NCBI RefSeq assembly: GCF_003955735.1
Contig: NZ_CP034464.1
Location: 1,240,001-1,304,000, forward strand
Direction: 5' to 3'
DNA: 64,000 nt
Source of the DNA: Undibacterium parvum
GTDB taxonomy: Bacteria > Pseudomonadota > Gammaproteobacteria > Burkholderiales > Burkholderiaceae_D
Made by a program: the position numbers and the translations under genes. A model generated the notes under the pieces. The model made no database searches. It saw only the letters and a program-made list of their open reading frames with translations, and was not told where the DNA came from. How positions within the stretch are numbered: the first letter of the stretch is position 1; each line of letters opens with the position of its first letter. Shown piece by piece: positions 37,575 to 47,704 of this stretch.

Positions 37575-40500
37575 CTAGTCGGTCTGATCTTGAATTGGCA
37601 CAGACTCGCTTGGCACTGGCGTTTTCACTGCGGCAGCATCGGCTTCTGGCACCAGCTTTTTGGGTTTATGCCGCCACAGACCATCGCTGCTGTAGGCGCT
37701 CCAGCCCCACTTGAGCCAAGCCAGTAAAGACCAGGCTAACCACAAGGCCCAGGCCAGCATCAGGGCGCGATACAGCATGATAGGCAGGCTGAGTACCCAG
37801 GCGCCTTGCAGCTCTTTGCCAGTTCTATCCAGATACCAATTGAGATTATTTGAACTGGAATTATTCCCCGCTACTTGCATATCTGGGTAGCCCAATAAGC
37901 CACCGCGCACCGCGTCGAATAAGATGCTTAGCATCGCCAGACTGAGTAGCAGCAAGGCCAGCTGACGCCAGTTAAATAACCAGGTGGCACTGGTTCTGGT
38001 GTTGGCACTACTGCCCGATTCTGCCCGCGCAGCGAAGGCAAAAAACCAGATGATCACAATACTCGCGGCCCACCATTGCACCTGGGTCAGGCCAAGTACC
38101 AACAGTATCCAGTGGCGGGTTTGCAGTGGTAAGCCAGACTGTGCGCTAACGCGCCCGAGCGCCACTGCCACGACCAGTAAAATGAGCAGTTTGCCCCAAA
38201 ATAATATGGCAGGACCGACACCCGGGCCGCTCGTTAGCAGCAACCAGCGATCATGTGGCATCTGCAGGCTGAGGCGGCTATTCACGCTGGCCAGATTGAG
38301 GTCTGTGCTTTGCGTGGTATAGCTCAGTGCCATGCCCTGATCGAGACGCCAGCGCACTTCGATTTCTTGTTTACCGGGCAGGATGGGCAAGATCAATTGG
38401 CGACCGTTAGCGCGTATCGGCCTGACCTGGCCGTTGATGCTCACGCTTTGTAGCACGGCGTTTGGCGGCAAGCTGATACTGTGATCGCCACCGCGGCTAC
38501 TGCGCAGACTCAGTGCTAACAAATAATCGCTAGCACGCGCGCCTGGGCTCACCAGTAAGCGTGAATGATCGATAGTCAGGGTTTGCCCGGCAATAGCTTG
38601 CGGCCGCTCTATGCGCAGTTTCAGCAGTTCGCCCGGCCATGGGTAAAACGCCAGATCGGCGTCGCTGCCAGCCGCCATCGCCACTGGTGCGATGCCATGG
38701 GCCGCAACATGCCAGATGCTAGAGGCGGCGATCAGCCAACTCTCTACCCATGCCGTATTCGGGGTCGCAGTGAGACTGAGCTCAGGCGCTTGCGCTAGCG
38801 TCGAACTCCAGCTCAGACTAGTCGCTTGTGGACCGAGATTGACTAAGACCTTACCATCTTTAACGATGATCCCGGCACTGGTCACCGCCTCGCCGGGCAA
38901 TAAGGGGATCTCGACCAGAGCTGGCACACCAAGCGGTGAATCTCTTTGCACCGTGGTCTCTACACTCCAGAGTAAATCAAGTGCCAGCCGTCTTTGCACC
39001 CGCAACAAAGGCGGTAGAGGCTGGGCCTCGCCTATGCTGCCAGCCTTGATGCGGCGCGACAGTTGCAGAGTATCGGCGGCACCGTTGTCGTCCGAGATAC
39101 CGGCCACATCCCAGCCATCGGCATTGATATCGACGCGTCTTGGTTTGCGCGGCAAGGGTAATTGCAGGGTATCGCGATTACTCAGCTCACCGATCAGCTC
39201 TAGCCTATGTTTACCAGCGGCAGCCAGCAACCACAGACCACCTTGTGCATCCTTTTGTACATAGGCGATTTTGCCATCGACCCTCGCCTCGTGCGGCAAC
39301 CATTGCTTGGCGCCGCCCGGCAAGGGCACTGCGCTGTCGATCGCGGCATCGATCTCTAGACTGAGTCTAAGCGTGCTGCCACTTAATTGCAGCGAGAGTC
39401 GGGAAATATCCACGCACTCAGGCAGGCAATCGGCCGGGCGCGTGAGCTTCTCGCGCAATTCATCGAGTTGCTCGGTACTAGGCGACTGCGCTTGTGCCTG
39501 GCCGCTAGCGAGCGCTATCAGTACCACGCTCAGCACGGGCACGAAGACTGCAATTGTAGGTATCAAGTGCGCCGATTTAAAACCGCTGGTAGGAGGCTGT
39601 GCTGGCGCACCCGCAGACCCGGCATCCGAGTCATCCGGCGCACCTTTGCGTTTGCCTATTTCTGCTACACACCACAGCAATAAACCCAGACACAGCAAGC
39701 GCAACAACACCACCAGCTTATTCATCCATGGCGAGAGTAGCCACAGATCGAGTTGCTGATCCTGACGCACTGGGCCATCCCAAGTCAGTCTATAAGTATT
39801 CCAGCTCCAGTCCGGCAAACCTGGGCCGGTTTGCACTCTGGCGTTGGGATCTATGCTTTGATAGTTCTGTATCTTTGCTGGCGAAGCTGAAGCTGATGCC
39901 GCATAGAGCTTGGACTTCAAGGCCAGCGATCCGGCCACCCGTACCGAAGCATCCCGTTTGCCTTGCTCACCCTCCTCCACCATAGCCTTATCTTCACTGA
40001 TACTCACCTCCGGTGCGGTGGCCACTTCGATGGCCGCTGCCACGGGCGCCGCCACTGCTAGCGCTGCCGGCGCAGCATGCTGATTAAAACTCATATTCGT
40101 GCCATATTCTAAAACCGGATACAAAGCACCACGCACTTGTGCCGTGGCAAACACCAGACTGCTAATGAACAAAACAAATAGGCTAAGCCTTTGCGCCCAC
40201 AGCATGCCGTCTTTAAAGCGCCCTGCCGGTAACACCCGCATCAATGCCACCGTCGCCAGCAAGACCAACCACAGATAGCGTGGCGCATCGACTTCCTGAT
40301 ACGTCAAGACCAGCAAGATTAATGCAAGCGCGCCCCACTTGCGGCCCCATAACTGGCCGACCGCCAAGGCGATCATCAGCACCACAAAAAAGTCGAGCAA
40401 GTTCCAGGCCGAGAGCCAGGCGCCTTGCGCATGATCGGCACCGCCTGCATGCAGCAGACGCCAGCCGGCAGGTAGCGATAAATTCATGCTGAGATTATCC

Positions 40501-41858
40501 ACATCATGCAGCCAACCCAAAGCGGGCAGAGTATGACTAGCCTTAGGTAGCACACTGTCTGCGCTCATGATCAAACGGCCACGCTTGACTTCTACCCCAG
40601 CCAGATTATCACTGCCACGCGTAATCAATTGATCCTGACCTGCGATATCGACGCGTCCTAATTGCGCCAGACCACCCATATTCAAACGTGAAGCGAGACT
40701 GATATCGCCCTGCAGTCTGTCATTGATCGTGATAGAGGCACCGTCAAAACTCATCCATAGCTGCCGCTCCAGCGCCAGCTTATCCGGTGCTGGCTCGCTA
40801 TCGCCACGTCGGATTTCTTTCAGGCCGAAACTACTCTCGGCACGCATCAAAAACGCGGGCAGACTGCGCCACTCAGACGGCAAACTGGTTTGCTGCGGAT
40901 CGACCGCTTCTGGCCCGAACACGCTGACGCTACGCAACAAGGGCGCGGCTTGAAACACCCAGACTTCTTCATTCGCCAGCAAAGCGGCTGGACTTAGGGG
41001 CGTTGCTGCTGGCGTTGCTGCTGGCAAGCTCAAGGCTGGCACCAGGCCCGGATGACGCGCTAACACTTGTATGTCCCAGACCCCGGCGCGCGCTTGCACT
41101 TTGAGACTGCCGTCGGCCTCTAGGCTGACGGGAAGTAATGCGCTCACTTGTTTAGGAATCATACCGGCCAGCACCGCCCGCCCGAGTATCAGCTCACGAT
41201 TTTTGCCCGAGACTTCCAGTCGCAAGCGCGTCTCCACTTGCAAAGGAACTCCATCGATGATTTTTCTAAATACCCTTACCTGAGCTTGTTCTTCGCCTTC
41301 GCTATCGGTCTTGCGCTGCAACCAGAGCCGATTGCTCTCATCGCGCACCGGCAGATTGATCAGCTGTCCATTCAGTTCCAGGCGCAAGATCCCGGCCGTC
41401 GGCGGCAAGGCTAAAGATTCGGGCAAACGACTCCAGTAAAAGCGCCCGCTCAGTCTATGGCTGCCAACGCTTAGCTTGATCGAGGGTAAACCGTCACGAC
41501 TAAGCACGGCACTGAGCTTGCCATCCACGCTCAACTCTTGCGGCCATTGCTGCTCATCCCCTGGCAAGATTAACCAGCTATCTTGATACACCACCCAGTC
41601 TTGCGTGAAAGTGGCACCGCTCGCGCCCGCCTTCAATTCTAAAGTGCCGCCCCAGGCACACTGGCGCGTATTCACATCATTGAATTGATGAGGACAAGTG
41701 GCGTCAGGCACGCTATCGAGTACCCAGGGCACCCAGGACTTGAGCGGGTCGGGAATCGCGCTACGCGGGAACTCGGCAGCACCGGCAGTGGCGACTGCAG
41801 CCAGATTGAGCAGTAAGCTAAAGATCAAGGCGACTAGGCCTATCCAATTTTTAAGCAT
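37575..41858 (-). CDS. Uncharacterised 1427-residue membrane protein with duplicated periplasmic modules
   Basis: The start has GGA seven bases upstream, and residues 1-28 form a signal peptide. There are two homologous modules. Module 1 spans about residues 55-260 (Cys55 and Cys67, LPGDEQQWPQELSVDGK at 98-114, GSHRLSGRF). Module 2 spans about residues 811-1015 (Cys811 and Cys815, LPGGAKQWLPHEARVDGK, GKHRLELIG). Between them lie transmembrane clusters (about 483-580 and 711-732), the conserved-looking QTGPGLPDWSWNTYRL (676-691) and a helix at 766-785. More transmembrane segments follow near the C-terminus. No enzymatic motif was recognised, so no function is assigned. It is monocistronic and flanked by repeats. 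Confidence 0.75.
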   Translation of the reverse strand: MLKNWIGLVALIFSLLLNLAAVATAGAAEFPRSAIPDPLKSWVPWVLDSVPDATCPHQFNDVNTRQCAWGGTLELKAGASGATFTQDWVVYQDSWLILPGDEQQWPQELSVDGKLSAVLSRDGLPSIKLSVGSHRLSGRFYWSRLPESLALPPTAGILRLELNGQLINLPVRDESNRLWLQRKTDSEGEEQAQVRVFRKIIDGVPLQVETRLRLEVSGKNRELILGRAVLAGMIPKQVSALLPVSLEADGSLKVQARAGVWDIQVLARHPGLVPALSLPAATPAATPLSPAALLANEEVWVFQAAPLLRSVSVFGPEAVDPQQTSLPSEWRSLPAFLMRAESSFGLKEIRRGDSEPAPDKLALERQLWMSFDGASITINDRLQGDISLASRLNMGGLAQLGRVDIAGQDQLITRGSDNLAGVEVKRGRLIMSADSVLPKASHTLPALGWLHDVDNLSMNLSLPAGWRLLHAGGADHAQGAWLSAWNLLDFFVVLMIALAVGQLWGRKWGALALILLVLTYQEVDAPRYLWLVLLATVALMRVLPAGRFKDGMLWAQRLSLFVLFISSLVFATAQVRGALYPVLEYGTNMSFNQHAAPAALAVAAPVAAAIEVATAPEVSISEDKAMVEEGEQGKRDASVRVAGSLALKSKLYAASASASPAKIQNYQSIDPNARVQTGPGLPDWSWNTYRLTWDGPVRQDQQLDLWLLSPWMNKLVVLLRLLCLGLLLWCVAEIGKRKGAPDDSDAGSAGAPAQPPTSGFKSAHLIPTIAVFVPVLSVVLIALASGQAQAQSPSTEQLDELREKLTRPADCLPECVDISRLSLQLSGSTLRLSLEIDAAIDSAVPLPGGAKQWLPHEARVDGKIAYVQKDAQGGLWLLAAAGKHRLELIGELSNRDTLQLPLPRKPRRVDINADGWDVAGISDDNGAADTLQLSRRIKAGSIGEAQPLPPLLRVQRRLALDLLWSVETTVQRDSPLGVPALVEIPLLPGEAVTSAGIIVKDGKVLVNLGPQATSLSWSSTLAQAPELSLTATPNTAWVESWLIAASSIWHVAAHGIAPVAMAAGSDADLAFYPWPGELLKLRIERPQAIAGQTLTIDHSRLLVSPGARASDYLLALSLRSSRGGDHSISLPPNAVLQSVSINGQVRPIRANGRQLILPILPGKQEIEVRWRLDQGMALSYTTQSTDLNLASVNSRLSLQMPHDRWLLLTSGPGVGPAILFWGKLLILLVVAVALGRVSAQSGLPLQTRHWILLVLGLTQVQWWAASIVIIWFFAFAARAESGSSANTRTSATWLFNWRQLALLLLSLAMLSILFDAVRGGLLGYPDMQVAGNNSSSNNLNWYLDRTGKELQGAWVLSLPIMLYRALMLAWALWLAWSLLAWLKWGWSAYSSDGLWRHKPKKLVPEADAAAVKTPVPSESVPIQDQTD

Positions 41859-42037
41859 ATTTATTCCAGGTAGTCAGACTCGATTGATCTGGGGTGGGCG
41901 CGGCCAGCAAGCTAGCGACGCAGGCTCTGGTGTAGATTGAGGAAGATTATAAAGGGCTTCATGCTCATTTTTTGCAAACCACACAACAAAAATAGCCGAA
42001 ACAACATTCAGAATAGGCTGCAAAACTGCTACACAAG

Positions 42038-42242
42038 ATTACTGTTCAGCCCGTTATGCAAAGCCCTTCTCCCGCTCGCGGGAGAAGGGTTGGGATGAGG
42101 GTGGTCCAAGTTAAGCGCAATATTCGATTTTTGTAGTCTTAAGCGTATCAGCTATTTGAAGGCAAGCCTTACTCAATCACCCTCACCCCGGCCCTCTCCC
42201 GCCAGCGGGCGAGGGGGGGGTAATTGCTGGCTGAACAGTTAC
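42038..42242. repeat. Repeat family C, copy 4 (CTCTCCCGC/REP core)
   Basis: Ends ATTACTGTTCAGCC and GGCTGAACAGTTAC. The core matches copy 3 at 31.4 kb, including GGAGAAGGGTTGG and CAATCACCCTCACCCCGGCC. It lies between the large membrane protein and the histidine kinase genes. Confidence 0.8.
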
Positions 42243-42274
42243 CAGGCAAGGCAGATTTGCCAGCTATAGGCCGG

Positions 42275-42336
42275 AGGCGCATATTCCATGCGGGTTTCCA
42301 GCCTATCTGGCCTGTAGCCCGCATGGAATATGGGCC
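42275..42336. repeat. Repeat family B, copy 6
   Basis: AGGCGCATATTCCATGCGGG at the left and CCCGCATGGAATATGGGCC at the right, around CCAGCCTATCTGGCCTG. It lies 33 bp after family C copy 4. Confidence 0.75.
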
Positions 42337-42388
42337 CGCAATTTTCAAGAGCAGGATTTCCTCATTCAAAGCTAGCCATTTGAGGCAC

Positions 42389-43768
42389 TTACACCACGCA
42401 AGCAGGGAAGTGTAAATTGACCTGCAAGCCACCGCTAGCCGGGCTAAGTACTTCTATCGTGCCGCCCAATCTTTGCATCAGCGTGTACACCACATGCATA
42501 CCCAAGCCAGAGCCGCCCTGCCCAAAACGGGTGGTAAAAAACGGCTCGAACATGCGCCGCAGCACTTCTGGCGTTGCGCCCACACCGTCGTCGCTGAAGC
42601 TCACATACAAATCTTTGTTGGCCTCCCCTTCCAGATGGGCGACGATGCTGATGGTGCCGCTACTCCTATCCACAAAACCATGGAGTAAGGAATTCATGAG
42701 TAAATTCGAAATAATTTGCGAGAGCATTCCCGCTGGCAAACGCACCAAAAGATTATTCGCCAGCGCCGTAATGACTTGCACCTGGCGTTTCTTCATTTCT
42801 GGTTGATGGGCAATACAGATGCCGGTCAAGTAGTCATACAAATTCAAGTCGCTGAGTTCATCCGTATCCTGAGTAATGGCCAACATACGGAAATTACTAA
42901 TCAGTTCGCTGGCTCTATGCAGGCTACGCTCTATCAATTCTGCGCCACTGACTAACTGACTACTGGCCGCTAGCAGACGTTTTCTATCGATATTTTCTGC
43001 CTGTATTTGCGGTGCCAACTCGATCGCATAATCACGCAAAGCGGTGACCGTAGTCAGTGCGTTTCCGACTGGGGTATTGATGGCGTGCGCAATCCCTGCC
43101 ACCAGCGAACCGAGAGCCGCCAATTTTTCACGCTGCAGCAATAGATCGCGGGCATTGGCCAAGGCTTTAGTGCGCTTCTCCACCAGTTCTTCTAGTTCTA
43201 GTTCACGCCGCCGATGTTGCAATTCAGCAGCGCAGCGGGCAGAAAATATCGATAACAAGGACAGTGCCAACAGACGTTTGTTTTCATCGATAGGCTTGGT
43301 ATCAAGCGCAACGAGAATTCCTAGTGTGGTGCCATCGGTGCCGACCATAGGCATGCCAACATAGCTTTGCGCCTGCATATCGACCAGTAAAGTGTCCAGG
43401 GGATAGGCAGCTTGAATATCACAAGGATGAAAACACATGCTTTGGTCGTTCACCTCACTGCACGGCGTGTTTTTCAAGGAGTAGGTCAGATTATCCATAT
43501 AGTCCTGACCCGCCCATACTGCCAGAGTACGATTCGCCTCATCGCCATCGACGCTGACAATTTCACCCGCAATCACATAAAACACGTCGAGCGCAGCGGC
43601 TAAATCCTTGACCAGTACCCGAAAAAATTCATCGCCATGCGCACGCGAGGTCGATAGCGTAATCGAACGCAAAGAAGCTTCCGCCAACTTTCGTCTTTCG
43701 CTCTCATCAAATAGTGCCGATGGCGCTGCCAGGGTAGAGGTTTGCATGTAGGCTAGCGAATTGTTCAT
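42389..43768 (-). CDS. GAF-domain sensor histidine kinase (orphan)
   Basis: A 459-residue soluble protein. Residues about 40-185 are a GAF sensor domain (MPMVGTDGTTLGILVALD). Residues about 185-215 form a coiled coil. The phosphoacceptor H-box is LVAGIAHAINTPVGNALT (His228), in the HAINTP form instead of the usual HEINTP. The ATPase domain has the N-box ISNLLMNSLLHGF, the G1 box FSDDGVGATPEVL and the G2 box GQGGSGLGMHVVY. There is no transmembrane segment, so it senses a cytoplasmic signal. No response regulator is adjacent. Three 11-bp direct repeats lie just upstream. Confidence 0.9.
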   Translation of the reverse strand: MNNSLAYMQTSTLAAPSALFDESERRKLAEASLRSITLSTSRAHGDEFFRVLVKDLAAALDVFYVIAGEIVSVDGDEANRTLAVWAGQDYMDNLTYSLKNTPCSEVNDQSMCFHPCDIQAAYPLDTLLVDMQAQSYVGMPMVGTDGTTLGILVALDTKPIDENKRLLALSLLSIFSARCAAELQHRRRELELEELVEKRTKALANARDLLLQREKLAALGSLVAGIAHAINTPVGNALTTVTALRDYAIELAPQIQAENIDRKRLLAASSQLVSGAELIERSLHRASELISNFRMLAITQDTDELSDLNLYDYLTGICIAHQPEMKKRQVQVITALANNLLVRLPAGMLSQIISNLLMNSLLHGFVDRSSGTISIVAHLEGEANKDLYVSFSDDGVGATPEVLRRMFEPFFTTRFGQGGSGLGMHVVYTLMQRLGGTIEVLSPASGGLQVNLHFPACVV

Positions 43769-43808
43769 TTAAGAATTCTTTCCGAAACCAAGGGGTTGTA
43801 AGCAAAAC

Positions 43809-43841
43809 ACAAGCGAAATACAGGCGAAATACAGACGAAAA
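43809..43841. repeat. Three tandem 11-bp direct repeats upstream of the histidine kinase
   Basis: ACAAGCGAAAT, ACAGGCGAAAT and ACAGACGAAAA follow one another without gaps, 41-73 bp upstream of the kinase start. An 11-bp period puts each unit on the same face of the helix. Confidence 0.55.
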
Positions 43842-44067
43842 TGAATAGCCGTCTTGGGAAATTTTATAAATACGTAAATTGCATTTTTATTATTTCCCAG
43901 TATAAGAGTAAATATAAAATTTGCAAGCACGCTCTGAGTGACGAATGAGGTCAGATCAGCCGACTTCAGACCCTTAGTAGTTTGCTAGCTGAGCAATGTG
44001 CTGATTTCTGCATCATTTGACAGCGAAACATCAAGACACGGGCTGAGGTTTTTTATAAGCTAGCCGT

Positions 44068-45018
44068 ATGAAAAAAATATCCATCATCGACTCCCATACC
44101 GGCGGCGAACCTACCCGCCTGATCGTAGCAGGCGGCCCTGAGCTTGGTTCCGGCCCGTTGGCGCAGCGCCTGACGCTGTTTAAAGAAAAGTTCGATCATC
44201 TGCGCAGTGCCACCGTGTGCGAGCCACGCGGCTCCGACGTGATCGTCGGTGCGCTGGCCTGCGTGCCGCACGATCCTGCTTGTAGCGCAGGCGTGATCTT
44301 TTTCAATAACGTTGGCTACCTCGGCATGTGCGGGCACGGCATGATAGGTTTTATTGCCACTTTGGCCTATCAAAATAAAATCGGCCTGGGACATCACAAG
44401 ATAGAAACTCCGGTCGGAGTGGTAGCGACCGAACTGCACGCCGACGGCAGTGTGACGGTGCATAATGTGCCAGCCTACCGGCATCGGAAAGATGTAAAGA
44501 TCAGCGTGGCTGGGCATGGCGAAGTGCGCGGTGATGTAGCCTGGGGCGGCAATTGGTTTTTTCTGATCGCCGAGCATGGCCAGAACCTGAGTCTGGCCAA
44601 CGTCAACGCACTCAGTGATTTTGGCCAGCGCGTCAAAACCGCGTTGGCAGAAGCGCAGATTACTGGCCAGGACGGTGCCGAAATCGATCACATCGAATTA
44701 TTTGGCGCGCCCACCAATCCGGCCAACGATAGCCAAAACTTCGTGCTCTGCCCGGGTAATGCCTACGATCGCTCACCTTGCGGCACCGGCACTAGCGCCA
44801 AACTGGCATGTCTGGCGGCCGATGGCAAACTGGCAGAACGCCAAATCTGGCGTCAGGAAAGCATTATCGGCAGCGTGTTTGAAGCCAGCTATCAAATATT
44901 GGAAAGCACGCCAAGGCAAAAAATTCTGCCTAGTATCAAGGGTCAGGCGTTTGTGAACGCCGAAGCGACTTTATTGCTGGACCAGCGCGATCCCTTCGTC
45001 TGGGGCATCAGAAATTGA
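44068..45018 (+). CDS. lhpA: 4-hydroxyproline 2-epimerase
   Basis: A 316-residue member of the proline racemase family. It interconverts trans-4-hydroxy-L-proline and cis-4-hydroxy-D-proline. Both catalytic cysteines are present: Cys88 in [10 protein letters not shown] and Cys238 in [10 protein letters not shown]. This separates it from the trans-3-hydroxyproline dehydratases, which lack one of them. It heads a tight run of four genes. Its stop overlaps the TTG start of the next gene. No strong ribosome site is seen before its ATG. It covers the first step of hydroxyproline breakdown. Confidence 0.93.
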   Translation: MKKISIIDSHTGGEPTRLIVAGGPELGSGPLAQRLTLFKEKFDHLRSATVCEPRGSDVIVGALACVPHDPACSAGVIFFNNVGYLGMCGHGMIGFIATLAYQNKIGLGHHKIETPVGVVATELHADGSVTVHNVPAYRHRKDVKISVAGHGEVRGDVAWGGNWFFLIAEHGQNLSLANVNALSDFGQRVKTALAEAQITGQDGAEIDHIELFGAPTNPANDSQNFVLCPGNAYDRSPCGTGTSAKLACLAADGKLAERQIWRQESIIGSVFEASYQILESTPRQKILPSIKGQAFVNAEATLLLDQRDPFVWGIRN

Positions 45019-46145
45019 GTCCTTCCGCCAACAGCGTGATCGTAGTCGGTGGCGGCATCATAGGTTGCGCCTGCGCTGCGGCCTTATCCAGGCAAGGCAT
45101 GCATGTCACCCTCATAGAAGCGGGCATCATCGGTGGCGGTGCTACCGCCGCCGGCATGGGGCATCTGGTGGTGATGGACGATAATCCGGCCGAACTGGCG
45201 CTGACTAGTTACTCCTTAGCGCTATGGCGCAAACTAGTCGCCAAACATGCAGCTGGCCACGAATACCATGCCTGCGGCACGATCTGGGTCGCCACCGATG
45301 AAGAGGAAATGGTGGCGGCAAAACTCAAACAAGAGAACTTGCGGGCGCACGGGATAGCCTGTCAGATGCTCGATGCACAGGCCCTCGCAAAAGCCGAACC
45401 AGGCTTACGGTCTGGCTTGGCGGGAGGCTTAAAGGTGGCTGGCGATGCCTTGGTGTACCCACCAAAAAGCGCCCAGTTGTTGCTCGATCTGGCGCTGGGG
45501 TATGGCGCAAAATTAGTACAAGGTGAAGTCAGTGCCTTAGTCCCGGGCGGCGTGCGCCTGGCCGATGGCAGCGCGTATCTGGCATCCGAAGTTGTGATCG
45601 CCAACGGGATTGCAGCGGCCACGCTTTTACCCGAACTCCCCTTGCGCTACAAAAAAGGGCATCTGTTAATTACTGATCGCTACCCAGACTTTATCCACCA
45701 TCAACTAGTGGAGCTGGGCTACATCAAAAGTGCGCATGCGTCGGACGGCGACTCGGTTGCCTTCAACCTACAAGCGCGCCCTACCGGGCAAATCATGATC
45801 GGTTCGTCGCGCCAGTTTGATGTCAGGGACAAGGCGGTGGAAAGCGCTATGCTAGCCAGGATGCTAGACAATGCACTGCAATTTGTACCGGGCTTAAACG
45901 AGCTCAAAGCGCTGCGCAGCTGGACCGGATTTAGGGCCGCCAGCCCTGATGGACTGCCGCTGATAGGCCAACATCCAGAGCATCCCCATGTGTGGCTGGC
46001 GACTGGTCATGAGGGGCTGGGAATTACCACCGCGCTGGCAACGGCTGAACTACTCACAAATCAGATCTGCGGTCTCAGCAGCCAGATCGATACTGTGCCT
46101 TATTTACCTTCACGTTTTGACTTAAGCATTCAGCCAACGACATGA
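45015..46145 (+). CDS. lhpB: FAD-dependent D-hydroxyproline dehydrogenase, DAO-type subunit
   Basis: A 376-residue flavoprotein of the D-amino-acid oxidase fold. The FAD motif is [20 protein letters not shown] (residues about 8-27), and the C-terminal [15 protein letters not shown] end reads [18 protein letters not shown]. It starts with TTG at 45015 (TTGA overlap with the lhpA stop), since no ATG precedes the FAD motif. With the 2Fe-2S and second flavin subunits that follow, it should oxidise cis-4-hydroxy-D-proline to pyrroline-4-hydroxy-2-carboxylate and pass electrons to the respiratory chain. The gene order fits the Pseudomonas lhpABFE operon. Confidence 0.85.
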   Translation: MSPSANSVIVVGGGIIGCACAAALSRQGMHVTLIEAGIIGGGATAAGMGHLVVMDDNPAELALTSYSLALWRKLVAKHAAGHEYHACGTIWVATDEEEMVAAKLKQENLRAHGIACQMLDAQALAKAEPGLRSGLAGGLKVAGDALVYPPKSAQLLLDLALGYGAKLVQGEVSALVPGGVRLADGSAYLASEVVIANGIAAATLLPELPLRYKKGHLLITDRYPDFIHHQLVELGYIKSAHASDGDSVAFNLQARPTGQIMIGSSRQFDVRDKAVESAMLARMLDNALQFVPGLNELKALRSWTGFRAASPDGLPLIGQHPEHPHVWLATGHEGLGITTALATAELLTNQICGLSSQIDTVPYLPSRFDLSIQPTT

Positions 46146-46417
46146 GCGACACTATTTCCATCAGCATCGATGGCCAGCCTCTGCAGGTAGCAAACGGCAT
46201 CAGTGTCGCTGCGGCGATCGCGCTGGCAGGACATTCTTTTAGCAGAATTTCCGTGAGCGGACAGCCGCGCGCGCCGGTTTGCGGCATGGGCATCTGCCAG
46301 GAATGCCGGGTCAGTATCAATGGCCGTGCGCAACAACTAGCTTGCCAGACTCTGTGCCAGGAAAACATGCAGATACAGCTAGCCAAGCCGGCTGTCGTAA
46401 GTGGGCTCTCGACATGA
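46142..46417 (+). CDS. lhpF: 2Fe-2S subunit of D-hydroxyproline dehydrogenase
   Basis: A 91-residue ferredoxin-like protein with Cys47, Cys52, Cys55 and Cys68, the C-x4-C-x2-C...C pattern of plant-type 2Fe-2S domains (CGMGICQEC). It overlaps lhpB by 4 bp and lhpE by 4 bp. Small proteins of this type are the gamma subunits of heterotrimeric flavin-dependent D-hydroxyproline and D-proline dehydrogenases and carry electrons between the flavin sites. Alone it would be hard to assign, but the context makes the role clear. Confidence 0.85.
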   Translation: MSDTISISIDGQPLQVANGISVAAAIALAGHSFSRISVSGQPRAPVCGMGICQECRVSINGRAQQLACQTLCQENMQIQLAKPAVVSGLST

Positions 46418-47691
46418 AAACCGATATTCTCATCATCGGTGCTGGACCGGCCGGATTGGCGGCCGCACAGAGCGCGGCACAAAGCGGTGCCAGAGTCGAC
46501 GTGATCGATGATAATTTTCGATCCGGTGGGCAGATTTGGCGTGGCGGCGCAGATTCAAATCAAGATCAAAGAGCGCGCGCATTATGGCAAAATTTAAGCG
46601 AGAATAAAAAGGTTCACTTCCATTTCCAAACGCGGGTAGTACATGCAAAATCGGCGCACGAGATCCTGACCGAAGACCATCAAAAAGCCCGGCTGTTTGA
46701 ATGCCAGAAGCTGATACTCGCCACCGGTGCGCGCGAGCTACTGCTGCCTTTCCCTGGCTGGACCTTGCCCGGCGTAACTGGCGCAGGTGGCTTGCAAGCG
46801 CTGGCAAAGAATGGCTACCCGGTCGCGGGCAAACGCATCGTAGTGGCTGGTAGCGGCCCCTTGTTATTAGCCGTAGCGGCGAGCCTGATAGAACGCGGCG
46901 CTCTGGTCACCCATATTCTGGAGCAGGCCAGCCTGCCACAACTAGGGCGTTTCGCGCTCTCACTACTGGCGACGCCAGACAAGCTATTCCAAGCCTTGCA
47001 ATTAGCTAAAAAGTTAAGCTCGGCTAGCTATTCCAGCAATAGTTATGTGAGCGCGGCCCATAGCGATGTCAATCAACAACTCAGTACCGTAAGCGTCAAC
47101 ATCCAAGGCCGCCAGCAGAACATTGCCTGCGATTATCTGGCTTGCGGCTATGGCTTGCTGCCCAATAGCGAGTTGGCTGCCAGCCTCACGTGCGCACTAG
47201 CTCTCACAGCCAGCCACCCCAAAGTAAAGGTCGATCAATGGCAAGGCACTAGCATAGAGAATGTGTATGCCGCAGGTGAAAGTACCGGTATAGGCGGTGT
47301 CGATCTGGCGCTGGCTGAAGGAGCTATCGCTGGTTTTTCCGCCACCGGCAATCAAAATAAAGCGCGCCAATATTTTAAACAAAGACAAACTGGTTTGAAG
47401 TTTAGCCAGAAGCTAGCGCGGTATTTTTCTTTGCGCCCGGAACTGCACCAGCTATGCGCAGCAGACACGCTGGTATGTCGTTGTGAGGATGTTTCATACG
47501 CCCAATTGCTTGCACATGACAACTGGCGCAGCGCCAAGCTGCATACGCGTTGCGGCATGGGTGCATGTCAAGGACGCATTTGCGGTGCCGCCACGCAGAC
47601 CTTGTTTAATTGGGACAAAGACGCTGGCCGCCTGCCATTTTCCAATGCGCGGATTACCAGCCTATGTGAACGACAAGAAGACGCACATTAA
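46414..47691 (+). CDS. lhpE: FAD/NAD(P)-binding subunit of D-hydroxyproline dehydrogenase
   Basis: A 425-residue protein from the ATG at 46414, overlapping the lhpF stop by 4 bp (ATGA). The frame is open for 45 codons further up inside lhpF. The N-terminal motif is DILIIGAGPAGLAAAQSAAQ, and a second dinucleotide site reads IVVAGSGPLLLAVAASL. YAAGESTGIGGVDLALAEG is the FAD C-terminal motif. The C-terminus has a BFD-like Cys cluster (CRCEDVS and RCGMGACQGRIC). It resembles the alpha subunits of hydrogen-cyanide-synthase-like dehydrogenases. It ends 13 bp from the convergent pilU. Confidence 0.87.
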   Translation: MKTDILIIGAGPAGLAAAQSAAQSGARVDVIDDNFRSGGQIWRGGADSNQDQRARALWQNLSENKKVHFHFQTRVVHAKSAHEILTEDHQKARLFECQKLILATGARELLLPFPGWTLPGVTGAGGLQALAKNGYPVAGKRIVVAGSGPLLLAVAASLIERGALVTHILEQASLPQLGRFALSLLATPDKLFQALQLAKKLSSASYSSNSYVSAAHSDVNQQLSTVSVNIQGRQQNIACDYLACGYGLLPNSELAASLTCALALTASHPKVKVDQWQGTSIENVYAAGESTGIGGVDLALAEGAIAGFSATGNQNKARQYFKQRQTGLKFSQKLARYFSLRPELHQLCAADTLVCRCEDVSYAQLLAHDNWRSAKLHTRCGMGACQGRICGAATQTLFNWDKDAGRLPFSNARITSLCERQEDAH

Positions 47692-47704
47692 GCAGCATGA
47701 CGGC

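Noticed and set aside
39140..39985. Overlapping plus-strand frames inside the 4.3-kb gene
   Set aside because: All are antisense to a single 1427-codon frame with a signal peptide and helices, and have no ribosome sites.
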